From Galerina marginata (taxonomy: Eukaryota; Basidiomycota; Agaricomycetes; Agaricales; Galerinaceae): a DNA stretch of 64,000 nt. This document shows, one piece after another, positions 1 through 12,800 of the stretch (positions within the stretch are counted from its first letter, which is position 1; each line of letters opens with the position of its first letter). The stretch is from assembly GCA_023014335.1 (NCBI GenBank), contig JAECYW010000005.1, forward strand, positions 1,860,001 through 1,924,000, read 5' to 3'. The position numbers and the translations under genes are program-made. The notes below the pieces were generated by a model, which searched no databases, was not told the DNA's origin, and saw only the letters and a program-made list of their open reading frames with translations.

Positions 1-1413
1 ATATCTATCTGGTTTCTCTGCCAACCGTGGACTATTTATTGGATGGAGTCTAAGCCTTTCTCTTTCTCAGCAACGAACACTGGACAGTCCAGTGTTCATC
101 TCGCAATCAAGTCAGTTCATGATCTCCCTTTTTTTCCTCTTGGTTTCGCGTGTTCACTAACATTTACGATGTCAGGTCCCACTTTCGCCAACTTTAATCA
201 TTAAATCGCAGTATGAACATAGCACATACATACGAACCTCGTCAATGAGCTCGACAAGCAGGAGGTTCAAACCCAGTGGTGGAACCGATCACTTCGTTTG
301 TTATATACCTTCCGACAGAGAATTGGAAACGAAATGTCGTCCATCCCTCGAAGAAATCGACGGAATGCCAGTCACGGTCAAGAAGGTCAGACTGGCCACA
401 GTCCAACAAGTACTGTTGCACAACTACCCGTGCGATTCTGGTAGGGTGGGTGCTAGGCTGGCAATAATACATTCTTTCCCGTGTTCGAGGGATGTTTTGC
501 CGCTACATACAATACGAAAGAATGGCGCCAGGATTACCAGTATGGAAGGTGCAAGGAGATGCAACACTGACAGCTATTATTGCTAAGATCGGAATGCGCC
601 AGACCATGTGCGATTTTCTGGTGGCTATTCTATCAAAGTCGGGGAAAGTCTTGGGAGTGAGGAAAATTGTAGTAGTGATAGTCAACTGTGTATGACGGTC
701 ATGCTTTTTTCCCCCACCAGATGCGAAAGTATGTGAGGGTGGTATGGACTTACTGCAAACTTATTGTAGCCTTATTAAACTCCCAAAATTAGTGATATGG
801 AAAATGAAAAAAGCCGGCAATCATTCAAAGCGGTACTCACTACATTCAATTCACTTACATAGCTTAAAATATTAAGACATGACAGAAGGCGCAATGTGCT
901 AGGTAGCCCTAACTACTTTCTATTTTTAGCACTAAAAGTGCGCCACACTCGCGGGATGATGGATCTGCAAGGGACTGCTACAGTTGGACCTGTTCCCCTG
1001 GCTACGTACAAAAAATATAACCAAGCCTGGCCAAAGGTTTAACAGCAATGCTATTTTTTCCCATTGTAGACCAATTCGAGACTGGAACGCCACAGTCTTA
1101 ACAGAGAACATCGTCGTTTTTTGAAGAGGGAAGGCTTGATGACGAAGGTTGGCGTGAACTTCGAAAAAATTTAGTCCATAAAAGTAAGTAATATACAGCT
1201 ACACAGCAAATTAACTGGGGACACAGTGGCGAAGGTGTGTGAATAGTCCAGAAAAGCCATTCGTTGAGATAAACATAAACCCGCGGAGAAGAGAAACAAA
1301 CAGTACCGGAGAAATAAACAGAACGTTCGAGTGGTCGTAAGGAGAATGTGAAGGAGATAGTTCGTGAAATCTGCCCAAATGCATCACGTATGCGATGCCT
1401 TATTTTCGGCCGA
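1..1413. other. Left-edge stretch without a supportable gene
   Basis: Short open frames occur on both strands (the longest about 113 codons at 245-586), but none shows a family motif, a consistent chain of splice sites or fungal codon preference. The stretch nearest 1413 is probably the 3' untranslated region of the MAG-type gene that follows on the minus strand. A gene truncated by the left edge cannot be excluded. Confidence 0.5.
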
Positions 1414-3053
1414 TTACGAGCTGAAGACGGCTCCAAGCACGTAACATACAACGACTGATCCGAGGGTGATAACGGCTCGCTCCCACCCATTTGCGGGGAC
1501 AAACCGAGACGCCAAAGAACTGGTATTTGTCGCTGCAGGTGGACCCGTGGTGGGAGCGGGTCCTGGTTGGGTGCCACTGGCACCAGAGGTTTGCTGCACG
1601 GAAGCCGAGGAGGAAGGCAGAGGTGAGGTAACCGAGACTGCACTGCTGGAAGATGACCTCGACCCGCTTACACTGACCGCCGACGTCGCGCTCGCGGATG
1701 GGGATGGGGGTGGCACGTTAACGCTTGTGCCAGAATTAAACAACCCATTGCCAACGGTGCTGAAACCGACGCATTTGGAAGACGCAGGAGCGGGGTGTGC
1801 AGCAGGAGTCGAGGGCTGACCTTGGAAAAATGTCGAGGTCCCGTACACCCCCATAGGCTATACGGTTCGGTGCAAGTCAGCTTTCAGGTGGGAAAGATGT
1901 AATAAAGTAAGATGACCTCGCCGCTGTCTGCCTGGCAGTTCTCAAAACCCACATCGTAGTTGCCAGGCATGTTCCAGGCACAACCCATCACGTCGTAGAT
2001 ATGCTGACAGAACGTTGCAGCTTTGGGTCCCGGCTTACAGGCGCGGAAACAGAATTCATCGGCACCCACAAAGTTCTGAAAAATGGAAGATTTAAATAAA
2101 TGTTGATTAATTCCTCCGAACAGGCTTACAGTCCATTCGTGGAGCTGCTCCAGCTGGCCGAACGCTGAGGAGAAAACAAGCCCGCCAATAGGATTACCTA
2201 GTGGAGACTGTCAGAAAAAAAACGACAGCGAAGGTAACGAGAGGTTGCGCAGAGGTGTACCATTTCCGTCAGCTCCGTGGGGATCCAGCTGAAGTTGTGA
2301 AATCAGTTTACTTTACTGCTTTGGCCGCATGGAAAACATGCCTCGCCCTAAATTTTGTTCGCATCAGTGTGAACAGAAAAAAAACTCGAAGCGTACTCCT
2401 CCATCTCCTGCCGGTATATTCAATCGAGTCAAGTCCCCAATTCCTAATAGTATTACGGTCGTCAAAAAGCGCCTGAAATTTTTTGCATTGGGTCGCCTTA
2501 ATTACCTGTAACCTGGACAAAATCTGGTGTTTCGATGAAGTGGGCGCCTTTAATGGTGCCATCAGGGATTAAACGGGCACCCGTGCCATCCTATCGAAGC
2601 TCGGCACATAAGTAATGTCGTGATAGAATAGAAACACCCACTTGGAGACACCATGCGACCTCGATACGCTATAAAGAAGATAAAAGTTAGGTAAAATCCA
2701 GGAGATCTGGGAAAGTTAAACATGACATGACACGTCTTCCCACCTCTGTGTTACCAATAACAGAATCGGGACCGGGATTTGGGGGAGAAAAGACGCAGAA
2801 GTCCGTTACAGAATTTACTATTGGCCGCAACTCCTTAATCGAAGTCTTCCAAGGAACTTTCGGAACACTTACTGAACGCATTTTGGCATTCTGAGTTCTG
2901 GCTGCTCGCAGTGCCGCACTGATTGGTTCCGGCCTGACCTTGTTCTGTCTTTGCGGGAACATTCGATGGAAGATACGTGGCGCTATACTGAGCTCTGGTG
3001 TATCTGGCTGCGACTACGGTCGTGATCGCGAAAATCCTAGAAAGATGGAGCAT
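1414..3053 (-). CDS. Macrofage activating glycoprotein (MAG) homologue, secreted and probably GPI-anchored
   Basis: A multi-exon gene matching the basidiomycete macrofage activating glycoprotein family, whose biochemical role in the fungus is not settled. It starts at 3053 (MLHLSRIFAITTVV...) with a hydrophobic signal peptide followed by the typical QYSATYLPSNVPAKTEQG segment. Later exons carry VTDFCVFSPPNPGPDSVIG (around 2800), RLIPDGTIKGAHFIETPDF (around 2560), YDVMGCAWNMPGNYD (around 1960) and EPMGVYGTSTFFQGQP, all family hallmarks rich in conserved cysteines. The last exon is Ser/Thr/Pro-rich and ends in a hydrophobic tail (VITLGSVVVCYVLGAVFSS) with no charged residues after it, as expected for a GPI-attachment signal. 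I infer surface display. The stop is at 1414-1416. Internal exon borders were placed by eye. The family call is firm and the exact protein length is not. Confidence 0.85.
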
Positions 3054-4476
3054 ATTTGAGTCGTCAATTAAGAGAGAAAATAGGGAGAAATAACAGGGAG
3101 ATGAGGTACAGGGACAAGAATCTTGCGTACAGACTGCCACCTTGCTATCATGCTGTCTCAAGATCTCAAGGCCTAAGTTTAGAACGCCTGCCCAGGACAA
3201 GGTTCGAAAGACATTGGGCAGAAATGTCCGGAGGTCCAGAGCCAGCAAGAGTGATAAAAATAGATGTCCATGATCAATTGTTATGTAATTTACTCCCACA
3301 ACCGCTTCACGGAAGCGGACCTCCTTGCTGCAGTGGGTTGCTCCGACGCCAGGTGAATGGCTCTCCACGACAATCCTACATACGTCTTCAATTTTATGAC
3401 AATTTCCGCGACCAGTACGCTCACACTTTGGAGTTGATTTCTCAATTAAAGAAATCGACGAGGTAATAATCTAAGAACTTAGGTCCTGCACTTGGCTTCA
3501 CAATTGTTCTGTCAATCTTCCGACGTCGCCACTTGAAGAAGCGGCGATGTCGATGTCGATCCCCTTGCCCCTTGTTCATCACCGACTTTGACACGCATCG
3601 TGAGATCCAAGATAACTCGAACATAATCCATCGCTCACCTTCATTGCACTCTAAGTCCACAGATGTCGACTTCGTCCGAGTCGACGGTCGTTTCAACTTT
3701 CCAGCAAGAGTTTTATTGTGATGCCCGCCTCCTGCACAATCGACTTCGGGATTACGACATGGCACCTGTGGGCTAACATGCCGTCCTGTTTTGATAGTTC
3801 AACATTCCACGGCGACAACAATTCTCGGACTTCTGTGATGATAATATTTCTCAAGCATAATTCTCGTTACTTGAGTTGTTTCCCATTGCATCACACCGCA
3901 AAATCCAGATCATGCGGTTATAGCGCATATGTAACATTCTTGACAGAGACCTGAAAGGAATTCAAATAATCCCCTTGGGCCTTGGCTCGAATACCATCAT
4001 GTCCGGTGCCGTCGTCCGCGATCTTTATTCTTCTTTGGCTTAATGTAACTACTCAACATCCCGGCCGTTTACGGTGGATTCCAGTTCATCAACTTCTCCT
4101 GAATAATAGCTAATGTGTGTTATGCGAAGGTAGTCGGACACCGCGCTTTCTGACTGTAAAATTAGTGTCGAGGTCGTTGGCGTGACCGGAGCATGCATGG
4201 AGGATGATGAGGTCAGACCTGGTTAAACGGTCCAAATAAGGAGATGGGCGGATCTCGTGAGCGAGTAACACAAACTCTGCCCTTCTCCGCTTCCCCATTT
4301 ACTCACAACTGTATCTCTGATTGGACCAGGATAGCCTCGGCAAATACCTGAGGGCGCCCCCTACATAGTGGTTACTCCTGTGGATCGGGTTTCGTTTGAA
4401 TTTCACCACGCCTGGGGTCCCCATCATATAAATACCACGTTCGACTCTTTATCCACCCTTCCCAGGTCATTCCATC
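3054..4476. other. Intergenic region between the MAG-type gene and CYP53
   Basis: About 1.4 kb between two divergent genes, so it should hold both promoters. Open frames here (for example 3718-3954 and 4110-4298) are short and lack motifs. The only recognisable element is a TATA-like box near the P450 start. Confidence 0.5.
4427..4434 (+). promoter_or_regulatory. TATA box of the CYP53 gene
   Basis: TATAAATA lies 50 bp upstream of the ATG at 4477. The sequence and spacing fit a core promoter for a regulated gene. This is a motif match only. Confidence 0.6.
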
Positions 4477-6383
4477 ATGGACACCTTTAACCTCCTATAC
4501 CAAAATCTTAACCTGTCATCTTTGGCTCTTCTCCTCCCACTGGGCATTGTTCTACTCCACCTCATTCCTTACCTCTTGGACCCTCATGGAATTCGCCAAT
4601 ACCCAGGGCCATTCTTGGCCAAGTTCTCTGATTTATGGTTGGGCTGGGTCAGCAAGGATGGGCACCGCTCGGAAGTAGTCCACAGCATGCATCAGAAATA
4701 TGGTTCGTGGGACTCCTTCAGTCACAGAGCAAACATGTCTCTGACCAATAAATCCTAATTTGATAGGCCCCATCGTTCGGATTGCTCCTAACCACGTCTC
4801 TATCGCCGAACCGGATGCGCTCTCTGTTGTATATGCCCATGGAAATGGGGCTCTCAAATCAGAATTCTATGATGCGTTCGTGTCCATTAGACGCGGGGTA
4901 TTCAACACCCGTGACCGCAACGAGCATGCTCGCAAACGCAAGATAATATCCCACATTTTCTCCCAAAAGAGTGTCGTTGAATTTGAACCCCAAATCCGTG
5001 TATATGTCCAAATGCTGATCAATCAATGGGACCGTCTTTACGATATGGCACTGAAAGGCTCATCCGGTCCAGAAGGCGAGGGATGGAAAGGCGAAGGTGG
5101 AAGGCTTTGGCTAGATTGCTTGACTTGTAGGTTATTACGATCGTGTCAAAAATCGTGGCGTCTCAACTTATCCATCACTTCCAAAGGGGCCAATTACCTG
5201 GCATTTGATATTGTTGGCGATCTTGCCTTCGGGGCGCCTTTTGGAATGATTACCGCTGGGAGGGATCTGGCGCTGGTGCCCAAAAACCAGCAAGACGCGA
5301 TGAAAAATTACGGGAGCAAAACTTCAGTCGATGTCGTGGAAATTCCAGCGGTGCAGATCCTGAACGGGCGAGGAGAATATTCGATGTCAATGGGTGTACT
5401 GCCACCCTCGTGGCGTCCTTACGTCCGTCACTTACCGTGGTACAGCAAAGGACAAAAAGATGTCAAGGCCCTGGCCGGGATTGCCATTATGGCTGTCGCT
5501 AAACGTCTCTCTACTCCGACCGATAGGGTTGACCTTTTGAGTAAACTTCAGGAGGGACGTGATAGCGATGGAAATCCTATGGGCAGGGAGGAGTTGACGG
5601 CTGAGGCCCTCACCCTCCTAATCGCTGGTTCGGACACGACTTCCAAGTAAGCCACCAAATTCATGGATGAAAGTTGATGAACCTTATTATGGACATTTCG
5701 TAGCTCAACTTGTGCCATTCTCTACTATCTTGGTCGCAACCGCCAGGCTCAGGCCAAGCTGCAGAAGGAACTTGACGAACAGCTTGGTACTGAAGACGAG
5801 TTGGTTGCCACAGGTCAACAAGTCAAGCGTCTTCCCTACCTCGACGCCTGTATAAATGAGGCATTACGCCTTCATTCTACATCTGCACTTGGTCTTCCCC
5901 GAGTCGCCCCAGAAGGAGGTCTTACCGTCATGGATCAATATTTCCCTCCAGGAACTGTTCTTAGCGTCCCTAGTTATTCGATCCATCGCGACGCGAACAT
6001 CTGGGGAGAAGATATCGAAGAGTTTAGACCCGAGCGCTGGTTTGAACGTGATCAAGCAGACATACAAAAGACCTTTAACCCATTCTCCCTTGGTCCGAGG
6101 TATGTGATAGATGTCTCGATCTGTTCCTTTCTCTTGATCTGACGACCTCATAGAGCATGTGTCGGGCGTAATCTAGCGTTCCTCGAACTGCAGATAATCA
6201 TTGCATCGATTGTCCGAAGATTTGACATTGTCCTTGAACGAGCAGATCAACAAGTATGTTTTCTCGCGCTTCCTTCTTCCAACGTGCAGTTTATATGTTT
6301 CTTTCTAGCTCGAGACACGAGAAGGCTTCCTTCGGAAACCCCTCACCTGCACTGTAGGCATCAAGCGTCGGGATTTGTTGTGA
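4477..6383 (+). CDS. Cytochrome P450, CYP53-type benzoate 4-monooxygenase
   Basis: CYP53 enzymes para-hydroxylate benzoate and related aromatics at the ER membrane, using electrons from P450 reductase; in wood- and litter-decaying fungi this detoxifies lignin-derived aromatics. Six exons join in frame to 538 aa, with introns at 4703-4766, 5127-5186, 5647-5703, 6100-6153 and 6254-6308. The protein has an N-terminal membrane helix (about residues 15-35), an I-helix motif AGSDTTS, a K-helix ExxR in NEALRLHS, a PERF-like FRPERWF, and the haem loop FSLGPR/ACVG whose cysteine is read across the fourth intron. Stretches such as YPGPFLAKFSDLWLGWVS, VVYAHGNGALKSEFYDAF and PMGREELTAEALTLLIAGS are diagnostic for CYP53. 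No frame breaks or missing key residues were seen. The substrate is inferred from the family. Confidence 0.92.
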
Positions 6384-6888
6384 ATTCCACGCACCCATAT
6401 GGATTCGGATAATTGTTGCATTCATGGATGCTGTACCAAGCTTTTTGACTCGCCCAATATTGATATTGGTCGGGGCGTCATCGATGTACGATTATATGTT
6501 CCTTTCCTTCCTGAAGGATCTCGCATGTATACTTATATCCCATTTATTAATATCTTGCTTGTTGCATCTATTCTGCACGGTAGCCAAGACAGACCGCAAC
6601 TTTCAATGGGAACATACCGGGGTGAAGTTCCTGGAGGTGAATTGATATGGCTTCGATACTGCGGCTCGGAATGCGCGGCATCCACTAATAGCCGTGCGAT
6701 TGGTGCTCTTTTTTGCTACAGGCAGACTATGATACCCCACTCGGCTCACACGACAGACGCTTTTTATAACCCAAGGTCCTCAGTCTGGCAGCAGGTCGCT
6801 ATGAATAGCAGCGGTTCTCACTGCGCTGTATAAGGGGGTGCCGGGAAACGACATCCTTGCCCTTGCCTTCCATCTTGACGTCGAAGCA
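6384..6888. other. Intergenic region downstream of CYP53
   Basis: About 0.5 kb, containing the P450 3' untranslated region and the promoter of the next plus-strand gene. Open frames (6399-6833 and overlapping ones) carry no recognisable domain and run through the end of the P450 transcript. Confidence 0.5.
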
Positions 6889-7668
6889 ATGGCGCTGCAG
6901 ACGTCGCACAGTGCTGAACCATCGTCAACACCCACGAGCACCTCGTCCGACAACGACAACGATGTACAACAGCACAATCCCTTCTCTCCGGCCGGGTCTC
7001 CGCCGCTTATTTTGGCCTTCTTGTCGATCGGCCTCTTTGCAGCCGCTATGATTGTGGTCTTTGGCTGGAGGCGGATTCAATTCGGACGAAACTCTTGGAC
7101 GCTGGGCACACAAGCCAACGGGGAGGGAACAACAGGGGGCATGCTGCTAAACAAACCCCAGTTATGGGATCTCTGGAATAAAGAGGACACCAGCTGGAAC
7201 CAAGTTGCAGGAAAGGAGAAAGGCGGACATGGTGCCGAATTACAATGGGGGAATATCATGGTCAGCATTTATTTCAATAGGCTATATAAGCGATTACATG
7301 TTTGACCTCTGTACACAACATAGCCATTAAGCGCGACTATGGTCACCGAAGTGACCGGTGAAAGTGAAATTGTTAAACCTTCGGCTCGTCCATCGCTCCG
7401 AAGAGATCTACTACATCCTCGTTTGCAACTCTTCCGAGCCTGGCCAGAACGATGGCGCCGGCCGAAGCATCGTGAAAGACGTAAATCTTTCGATGAATCA
7501 CCGCCATCGACGCTCCAAGTCGGTGTTGCAATCCTCATGCCATCACCACAATACCCTGTATATGTCAAAAAGCCAACAAATATCGAACATGATGAACAAG
7601 AGAGACGGCGAGAACGGAAGGAGATTACTGACTACTCGATCGGAATGTACGAATGTACTTGGGATTAA
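6889..7668 (+). CDS. Single-pass membrane protein of unknown function
   Basis: Two exons (6889-7260 and 7324-7668, with a 63-nt intron in phase 0) give 238 aa. I chose the ATG at 6889 because the open frame upstream of it lacks an ATG. The N-terminus is polar and Ser/Thr-rich, followed by one hydrophobic helix (PPLILAFLSIGLFAAAMIVVF, about residues 40-60) and a basic GWRR stop-transfer. The C-terminal half is basic and includes a run of PERWRRPKHRERRKSF type. A PPLILAFLxxGLFAxAM..FGWRR pattern is, as far as I recall, shared by uncharacterised Agaricomycete proteins of similar size; no function is known to me. There is no N-terminal signal peptide, so the helix itself probably directs insertion. 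It is convergent with the DUF6699 gene. Confidence 0.7.
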
Positions 7669-8194
7669 TGAATGATATAGTCACCATATTGTACGATCCG
7701 TGTGAGGTGTCCGGGACGATGGGTCGGATGAGTAACATTGAGCGCTTGAATCTTCGAAGGACAATCCAGGGGTAAGATTGAGGAGAAAAAGAACCGGAAG
7801 AGAATAAGGTGTGTGTCGGGAATGGAAAAAAGGGGCTGATGTATATGGATGTTATGAGTGGGTATCAAAAAATGTTGGTATTGTATCAGATCGTGGATTT
7901 CAATGCAATGATGAGAGATGGGAACGATGATGAGGATAAATAATAAATAAAATAATGATAAAGTCGTGTGTGTGTTGCTCGTCTGACGTTCAGATACAAA
8001 GATGATGAGGAAACCGGCCTCAGCATATTTGGACGGGGTCGAGGAGTGTGCCATGCCCGCCAGTTTTGTGGGTCGTTAAATAAAGAACTTGATGATGTGC
8101 TTGGGTGTCCGTGATGTGATGAGTAATTTGGATGGAAAATCGTTATTTTGTATAATTGGGCGGGGTTCCGAGGGATTCGAGTTATGTGGGTTGT
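7669..8194. other. Convergent intergenic region
   Basis: About 0.5 kb between the 3' ends of two convergent genes. It is AT-rich in places and carries only spurious open frames (7665-8054 minus, 8089-8331 plus). It presumably contains both polyadenylation regions. Confidence 0.5.
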
Positions 8195-8716
8195 TTATAG
8201 ACTCGGTCTGCGTAAGGTCAAGATGCATGTGCTGTCCATTTCGAATGACGCGGACAGCCCAGCGAACCATGTGTGTTGGATTAGGCAGTCGACTCGGATT
8301 ACCCCATGCGATCGACACTCGTCGCGATTGACTGCTCTATTGCAGCGGTTCTCGAAAATGGCTTGAATACGTTCCTGTTGTTTTGAAGAGAGACGATCCC
8401 ACTCTTCGTGGGAGATCCGTTTCATGAGAACGGAGTGAATGGAACGAAGGACGTCACCGACTGTGACGCCCTCCAATCGACTGCTTCTGATTGGCCAGTG
8501 ACCGGGGAATATATCACAGACGACGTGGAGCAGCGGAACTGGTGGGGTCGTCGCGAATTCGGAGAGGTCAAGGGGGGATGGTGATGCTTCCAGATCCAAG
8601 GCAAGGCGCGCGACGTCTGGGGATTCGCGGAGGTCCCATATGATATGGCAGTAATGACCAGGAACGACGGCATGCTGAGAGTATGAGAGGATTGGGTGAA
8701 CGGTAAAGTCGGTCAT
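8195..8716 (-). CDS. DUF6699-domain protein
   Basis: A single-exon gene of 173 codons. It shows the order of elements of the basidiomycete DUF6699 family: an N-terminal HPILSY segment, a strand reading HIIWDLRESP, a central LDLSEFATTPPVPLLHVVC, the GVTVGDVLRSIHSVLMKRIS helix followed by EEWDRLSSKQQERI, and a C-terminal IRVDCLIQHTWFAGL strand. The function of the family is unknown; it is often present in many copies in mushroom genomes. The start at 8716 gives a full-length domain, and a TATA-like box lies about 50 bp upstream. There is no signal peptide or membrane helix, so the protein is probably soluble and intracellular. Confidence 0.82.
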   Translation of the reverse strand: MTDFTVHPILSYSQHAVVPGHYCHIIWDLRESPDVARLALDLEASPSPLDLSEFATTPPVPLLHVVCDIFPGHWPIRSSRLEGVTVGDVLRSIHSVLMKRISHEEWDRLSSKQQERIQAIFENRCNRAVNRDECRSHGVIRVDCLIQHTWFAGLSASFEMDSTCILTLRRPSL

Positions 8717-8763
8717 GGTTGTGTTAAGGAATGGGGGGATATTTGGATTTTGGACCGACGGGG

Positions 8764-8771
8764 TATTTATA
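8764..8771 (-). promoter_or_regulatory. TATA box of the DUF6699 gene
   Basis: On the minus strand the sequence reads TATAAATA, about 48 bp upstream of the ATG at 8716. Spacing is almost the same as for the CYP53 gene. Confidence 0.55.
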
Positions 8772-9837
8772 TGGTAGAGCCGGATGAGGCTGGATCATGG
8801 ACAGGGATCCTGGAAAGCATAGGAAGTTACGGCATATTTCCCTTTATGTAGTTTCCCGACGCCGAAGGGTACTATGCCTTGAGGCGCGTCCGGTTACTAC
8901 AATGAAAAAAAAAACCGGAACTGCAGATGGATGGTGTAACACCGCCTCGCTTGGCCAATCGTCATTTAGTCGACGGGTAGAGTACTTTGTACAAGGCTTG
9001 AGGTGAATGCAGCAATTGGCCATTGTCAAGGGTATTGCAGGGCTTGGGTATGACGCAATGGCGGGTTACCTCAGCACAGGCTGATGTGCTTAACTGCAGC
9101 ACCGCCTCAGCACCGACGTTCGATTCTCCGGTCCACGACGAAAAACGTGTGCTGACCCCGCCTCTCCGCAGGACCATGTACACATGCAAACATGATGTCT
9201 GTAATGTAGGTGAACTGTGTTTGTTATGACTACAAGTTAGTCACTGCCCAGCTCATCGGACTTTGCTTTTACTGGCTTACCTGGTCGCTAGAATTCGAGA
9301 ACCTCAATCCACATCTGACTCAACAATGAACCTTGTCACTCCTTCCGCAGTAAACGGTTCGGATTGGAGTCTGTACCCATACAAGAGGTTGTGCCTTATC
9401 TTGCCTGGAGAAATCCACCCGCCATCACAATATCTTTTGTGGTACCTCCTATCAGAAGAGATGTTGATGAAAAAGGGGTCCGAATAGTAGAGCGTTTGAT
9501 ATATACAGTTGGTGATAACCTTCAGGATAACAGACTTTGCAGGCAGGAGAAGGCTGGCGTCAAGGGAGGAGGAAAGAAATTTGGCGTGAGCACTGAGTGC
9601 TCCAAAATTGCGGTGTCTGTTTGTTCTTGCTTGTGCAAGTGCACCCGAACACTGTGCAGTGTGCACATTGCACAAGATAGGCGCACATTGTGCACCCCAA
9701 CGACCAGATGACTATCATGTCGCGGAAGTCAATTTTATGCATAACCCTGCGCTCTTCACGGAGTTACCTGGTTTCCATAAGCCGGAGCAGGTTTCCCCTC
9801 TTCTCCAAGTACCAATCTTGCTCGTGAACGGGAACAA
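8772..9837. other. Intergenic region upstream of the ABC transporter
   Basis: About 1.1 kb between divergent genes. Open frames on both strands overlap each other and lack motifs. The notable content is a group of GTGCAC-type palindromes at 9631-9695, listed separately. Confidence 0.5.
9631..9675. repeat. Inverted repeat in the ABC transporter promoter region
   Basis: TTGTGCAAGTGCAC (9631-9644) faces GTGCACATTGCACAA (9661-9675), a near-perfect hairpin with a short loop. It is followed at about 9681-9695 by another GCGCACATTGTGCAC palindrome. It lies 160-200 bp upstream of the transporter ATG. It could be a binding site for a dimeric regulator, or chance. Confidence 0.5.
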
Positions 9838-12800
9838 ATGGCCCCTCCGATAGTGGATGACATTCGAGAGTATGTGGTCACTTTCCTGGTCTTTCTTGCA
9901 GCGTGTAGCTTGTTGAGTTTGTTTTCGCCAATAACCTCAAAACTGGGTGGACCTTTCTCGCAATTTTCTCCTGAACGCGTTCTGGTCGAATTGAAGGGAG
10001 ACCAATTCAACCTAACAAAAACAACGGAGGACTTCGTAGATGGACATCCGACGCGTTCTGCGAAGCATTTCTGGGCACAGGTTCGCGTTGTATCAACTAT
10101 CATCAGTTCTTTATTGCTCACTAAACGTCGCGATTAAATCGCAGATGTACAAGAGAAAGCTTCTGCTGGTCTTCCTTCAGATTGCGACTCTGTGCGCCAC
10201 CGGCTATGCCATAGCAAATGAATGTGTATCTCATTCTTGCAACCGACACATTTTCCAATTAGAGGGATTTCAGCTCCTCTTCTCTGCTTACGTCCTCGTC
10301 GTTGTGTTGCTTTCCCTGCAAAACGAACAGAAAAATCATGCCCGTTGTGTTATCCATCTCTCCGTGTTATTGACAACCAAAGTCTTGTTGATGACCATCG
10401 TTACCCTTCTCCCGTCCTCCAACACGGCAGAACCTTCTTTGCACTACTACATTTTCAACAGTTGGAACTTTGATCTCGCCTGCACTTTTATATCCTGGAT
10501 GATCGTTGGCAGCACTCCAAGAAGTTCCTTGTATCACTACCCACCGGAAAATTTATATTCTTCGAAGACGATTTCTACTTCGGGCAAGTTCCCTGAGGAA
10601 AACGTGTCGGGAGAAACTGGTAAGTGGATGTATCTGGCGGCTTTCTTGTACCTAACATGCCTGTGCAAGTCACCTCACTTTTCGGCTTCGTATTATTTTC
10701 TTATGCGACGGAAGTCTTCATGCTCGGAAGATCGAAGAATCTCATCACAATGGATCAACTCCCTATCCTGCCAGCCAGCTTACGTGCTGCTGTCAACCTG
10801 TCCAAGATGAAATACGTGACTCGTACTGTAAAATTACCCTTCAAAAGCCTGGCTCGACCAGGATCTGGGTTTCAGCTGGCTTACCAGCTCGTGCGGGTGA
10901 ATCTGCGCCTCATATGTGCCATTCAACTCGTTTCAGTAGTCGCAGCGATCACATTCTACGCACCAATTTTTTTCATTCAGTTGTTCCTGGCTTACCTGGA
11001 AAAGGACCCAGACCGCAAGGATCGAGCATGGGGTTGGGCTTTCGTCATCGGAATTTTTGGGACTCATTGCATTCTTATCCTTGGTAAACCCCTAAACAGT
11101 CAAATGGGAATGTAGCTAACTTGTTCAATACCCCAGTAAATTCACAACTCTGGTCGCTCGCTACGAATAATCTGAACACGAGCCTCAGTCTGCAGCTGAA
11201 CACGCTTCTTTATTCGAAGACCTTGCTCCGGAAAGATTTACCATCCAATTCGGGTGGACCTTCGAATGAGTCGGAGTCGAAGGCCGACTTCTCGAGTAAA
11301 GCTGAAGTTATGACCTTGATGACTACCGACGTTAATCGTGCTCGGAAATTCTCAAGACTGGTCTTTTCTCTCACCGGTGAGCCGACTCTTCACTCGTATC
11401 GGGCATTACTGATCTAGTACATATCCCCTCTATTAGACGCCACCATTGGTATATCAGTTGGGACATACATGCTCTATAACCTTCTCGGTGTGCAAATTCT
11501 TTCAGTCAGGTTGAATATCAGTGACCTCAATTATCAAATGTTCGTGCAGGTGTCTCCGCCTTCGTTGGACTCGCCGTTGCCATCGTCCTTGTGCCTTTGA
11601 ACCAGCTTGCCGGGAATTTCGTTGTCGCTTATCAACAGAATGTCATGAAATGCCGCGATGAACGCGTGGCGCTTACGAATGAGGTCTGTACGACGAATTC
11701 ATTTCATGCTCGAAAAGTTCAATTGAAACACTTGATGCAGTTCCTTGGCGCTATTCGAATGATCAAGGTAATAAAATTGCTCATGCCTGTCAATGCTCAG
11801 CTGAATGGGATATAGTCCATGGCTTGGGAAAGAAACTTTGAGAAACGGATACTCAAAGTTAGAGCCAAGGAACTAGAGTTCCAGAACCGGATCTTCTTCT
11901 TGGAGGTACAGTTTTACGGCATTTGCTGCAGTGATAACTCTGAGCACCGCCATAGACATTATGGAACTCTTTAGGGTCTGAATCCGTTTAAATTCCAGAA
12001 TTGAATGATCTAATCTTTGATCCTTAGCAATTCAATACCCTTGCTTTTTGCATTGGGATGTTTCTGGCATTTCGCTGTGATAATGAGGCAAGAATTGACT
12101 CCTGCAATTGCCTTTACTGCGGTAAGCCGCTTGTTCTTCTGACAACTCCCAACAGCTCTCCCCTGACTTGATGCATCTTTTCAGATCGTTAGTGAGTCTT
12201 GATACACGATCCTCCAATCATCCCATGTTTATCGTTCGTCCTAGTTTTCGGTGAAATTAAGTATGCCCTCAATGAACTCCCCGAGTTCCTGGTGACGGGC
12301 CTGCAGGTAACACACAATCTTACTCTTGTCGCCCTCCGTCTGACGTTACCAGGCTTTTGTTTCTTTGAAAAGGATAGAAGCTTATCTTAATGTAGAAGAA
12401 GTCGAAAGCCAAATGGACCAATCCACTCAAACAGGGCTCGATGTTGCTCTTTATTCTGCGACAATATCCTGGCCGCAAGTCCGTACTACAAGTGTACATT
12501 CTACACCAAAAACGGCCTTTTCACTTGTGGACGTGACAACGACATTCCCTCAAGGAGAAATTTCCCTTGTGTGTGGGAGGATCGGATCAGGAAAAACGCT
12601 TCTCTTACTCGGTTTGTATCTAGGCAAACTCTGGGATTATACCCTGCTGAATGCCGATGGACACTAGGTCTGTTAGGAGAGGCGGATATTCTAGCAGGAG
12701 GCGTTTCTTGTCCGCATTCATCACCGGATTCGAATTCCTTCTTGGCTGTTATAAACGAAACGGAGCGTTGGGTTGTAGATGGAGTGTGCGCTTATGTGCC

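Noticed and set aside
263..273. GGTTCAAACCC resembling a tRNA B box
   Set aside because: The sequence around it does not form a T stem or acceptor stem, and no A box lies at the proper distance.
7665..8054. A 129-codon minus-strand frame after the DUF6699 gene
   Set aside because: AT-rich, without motif, and located in the convergent 3' untranslated region.
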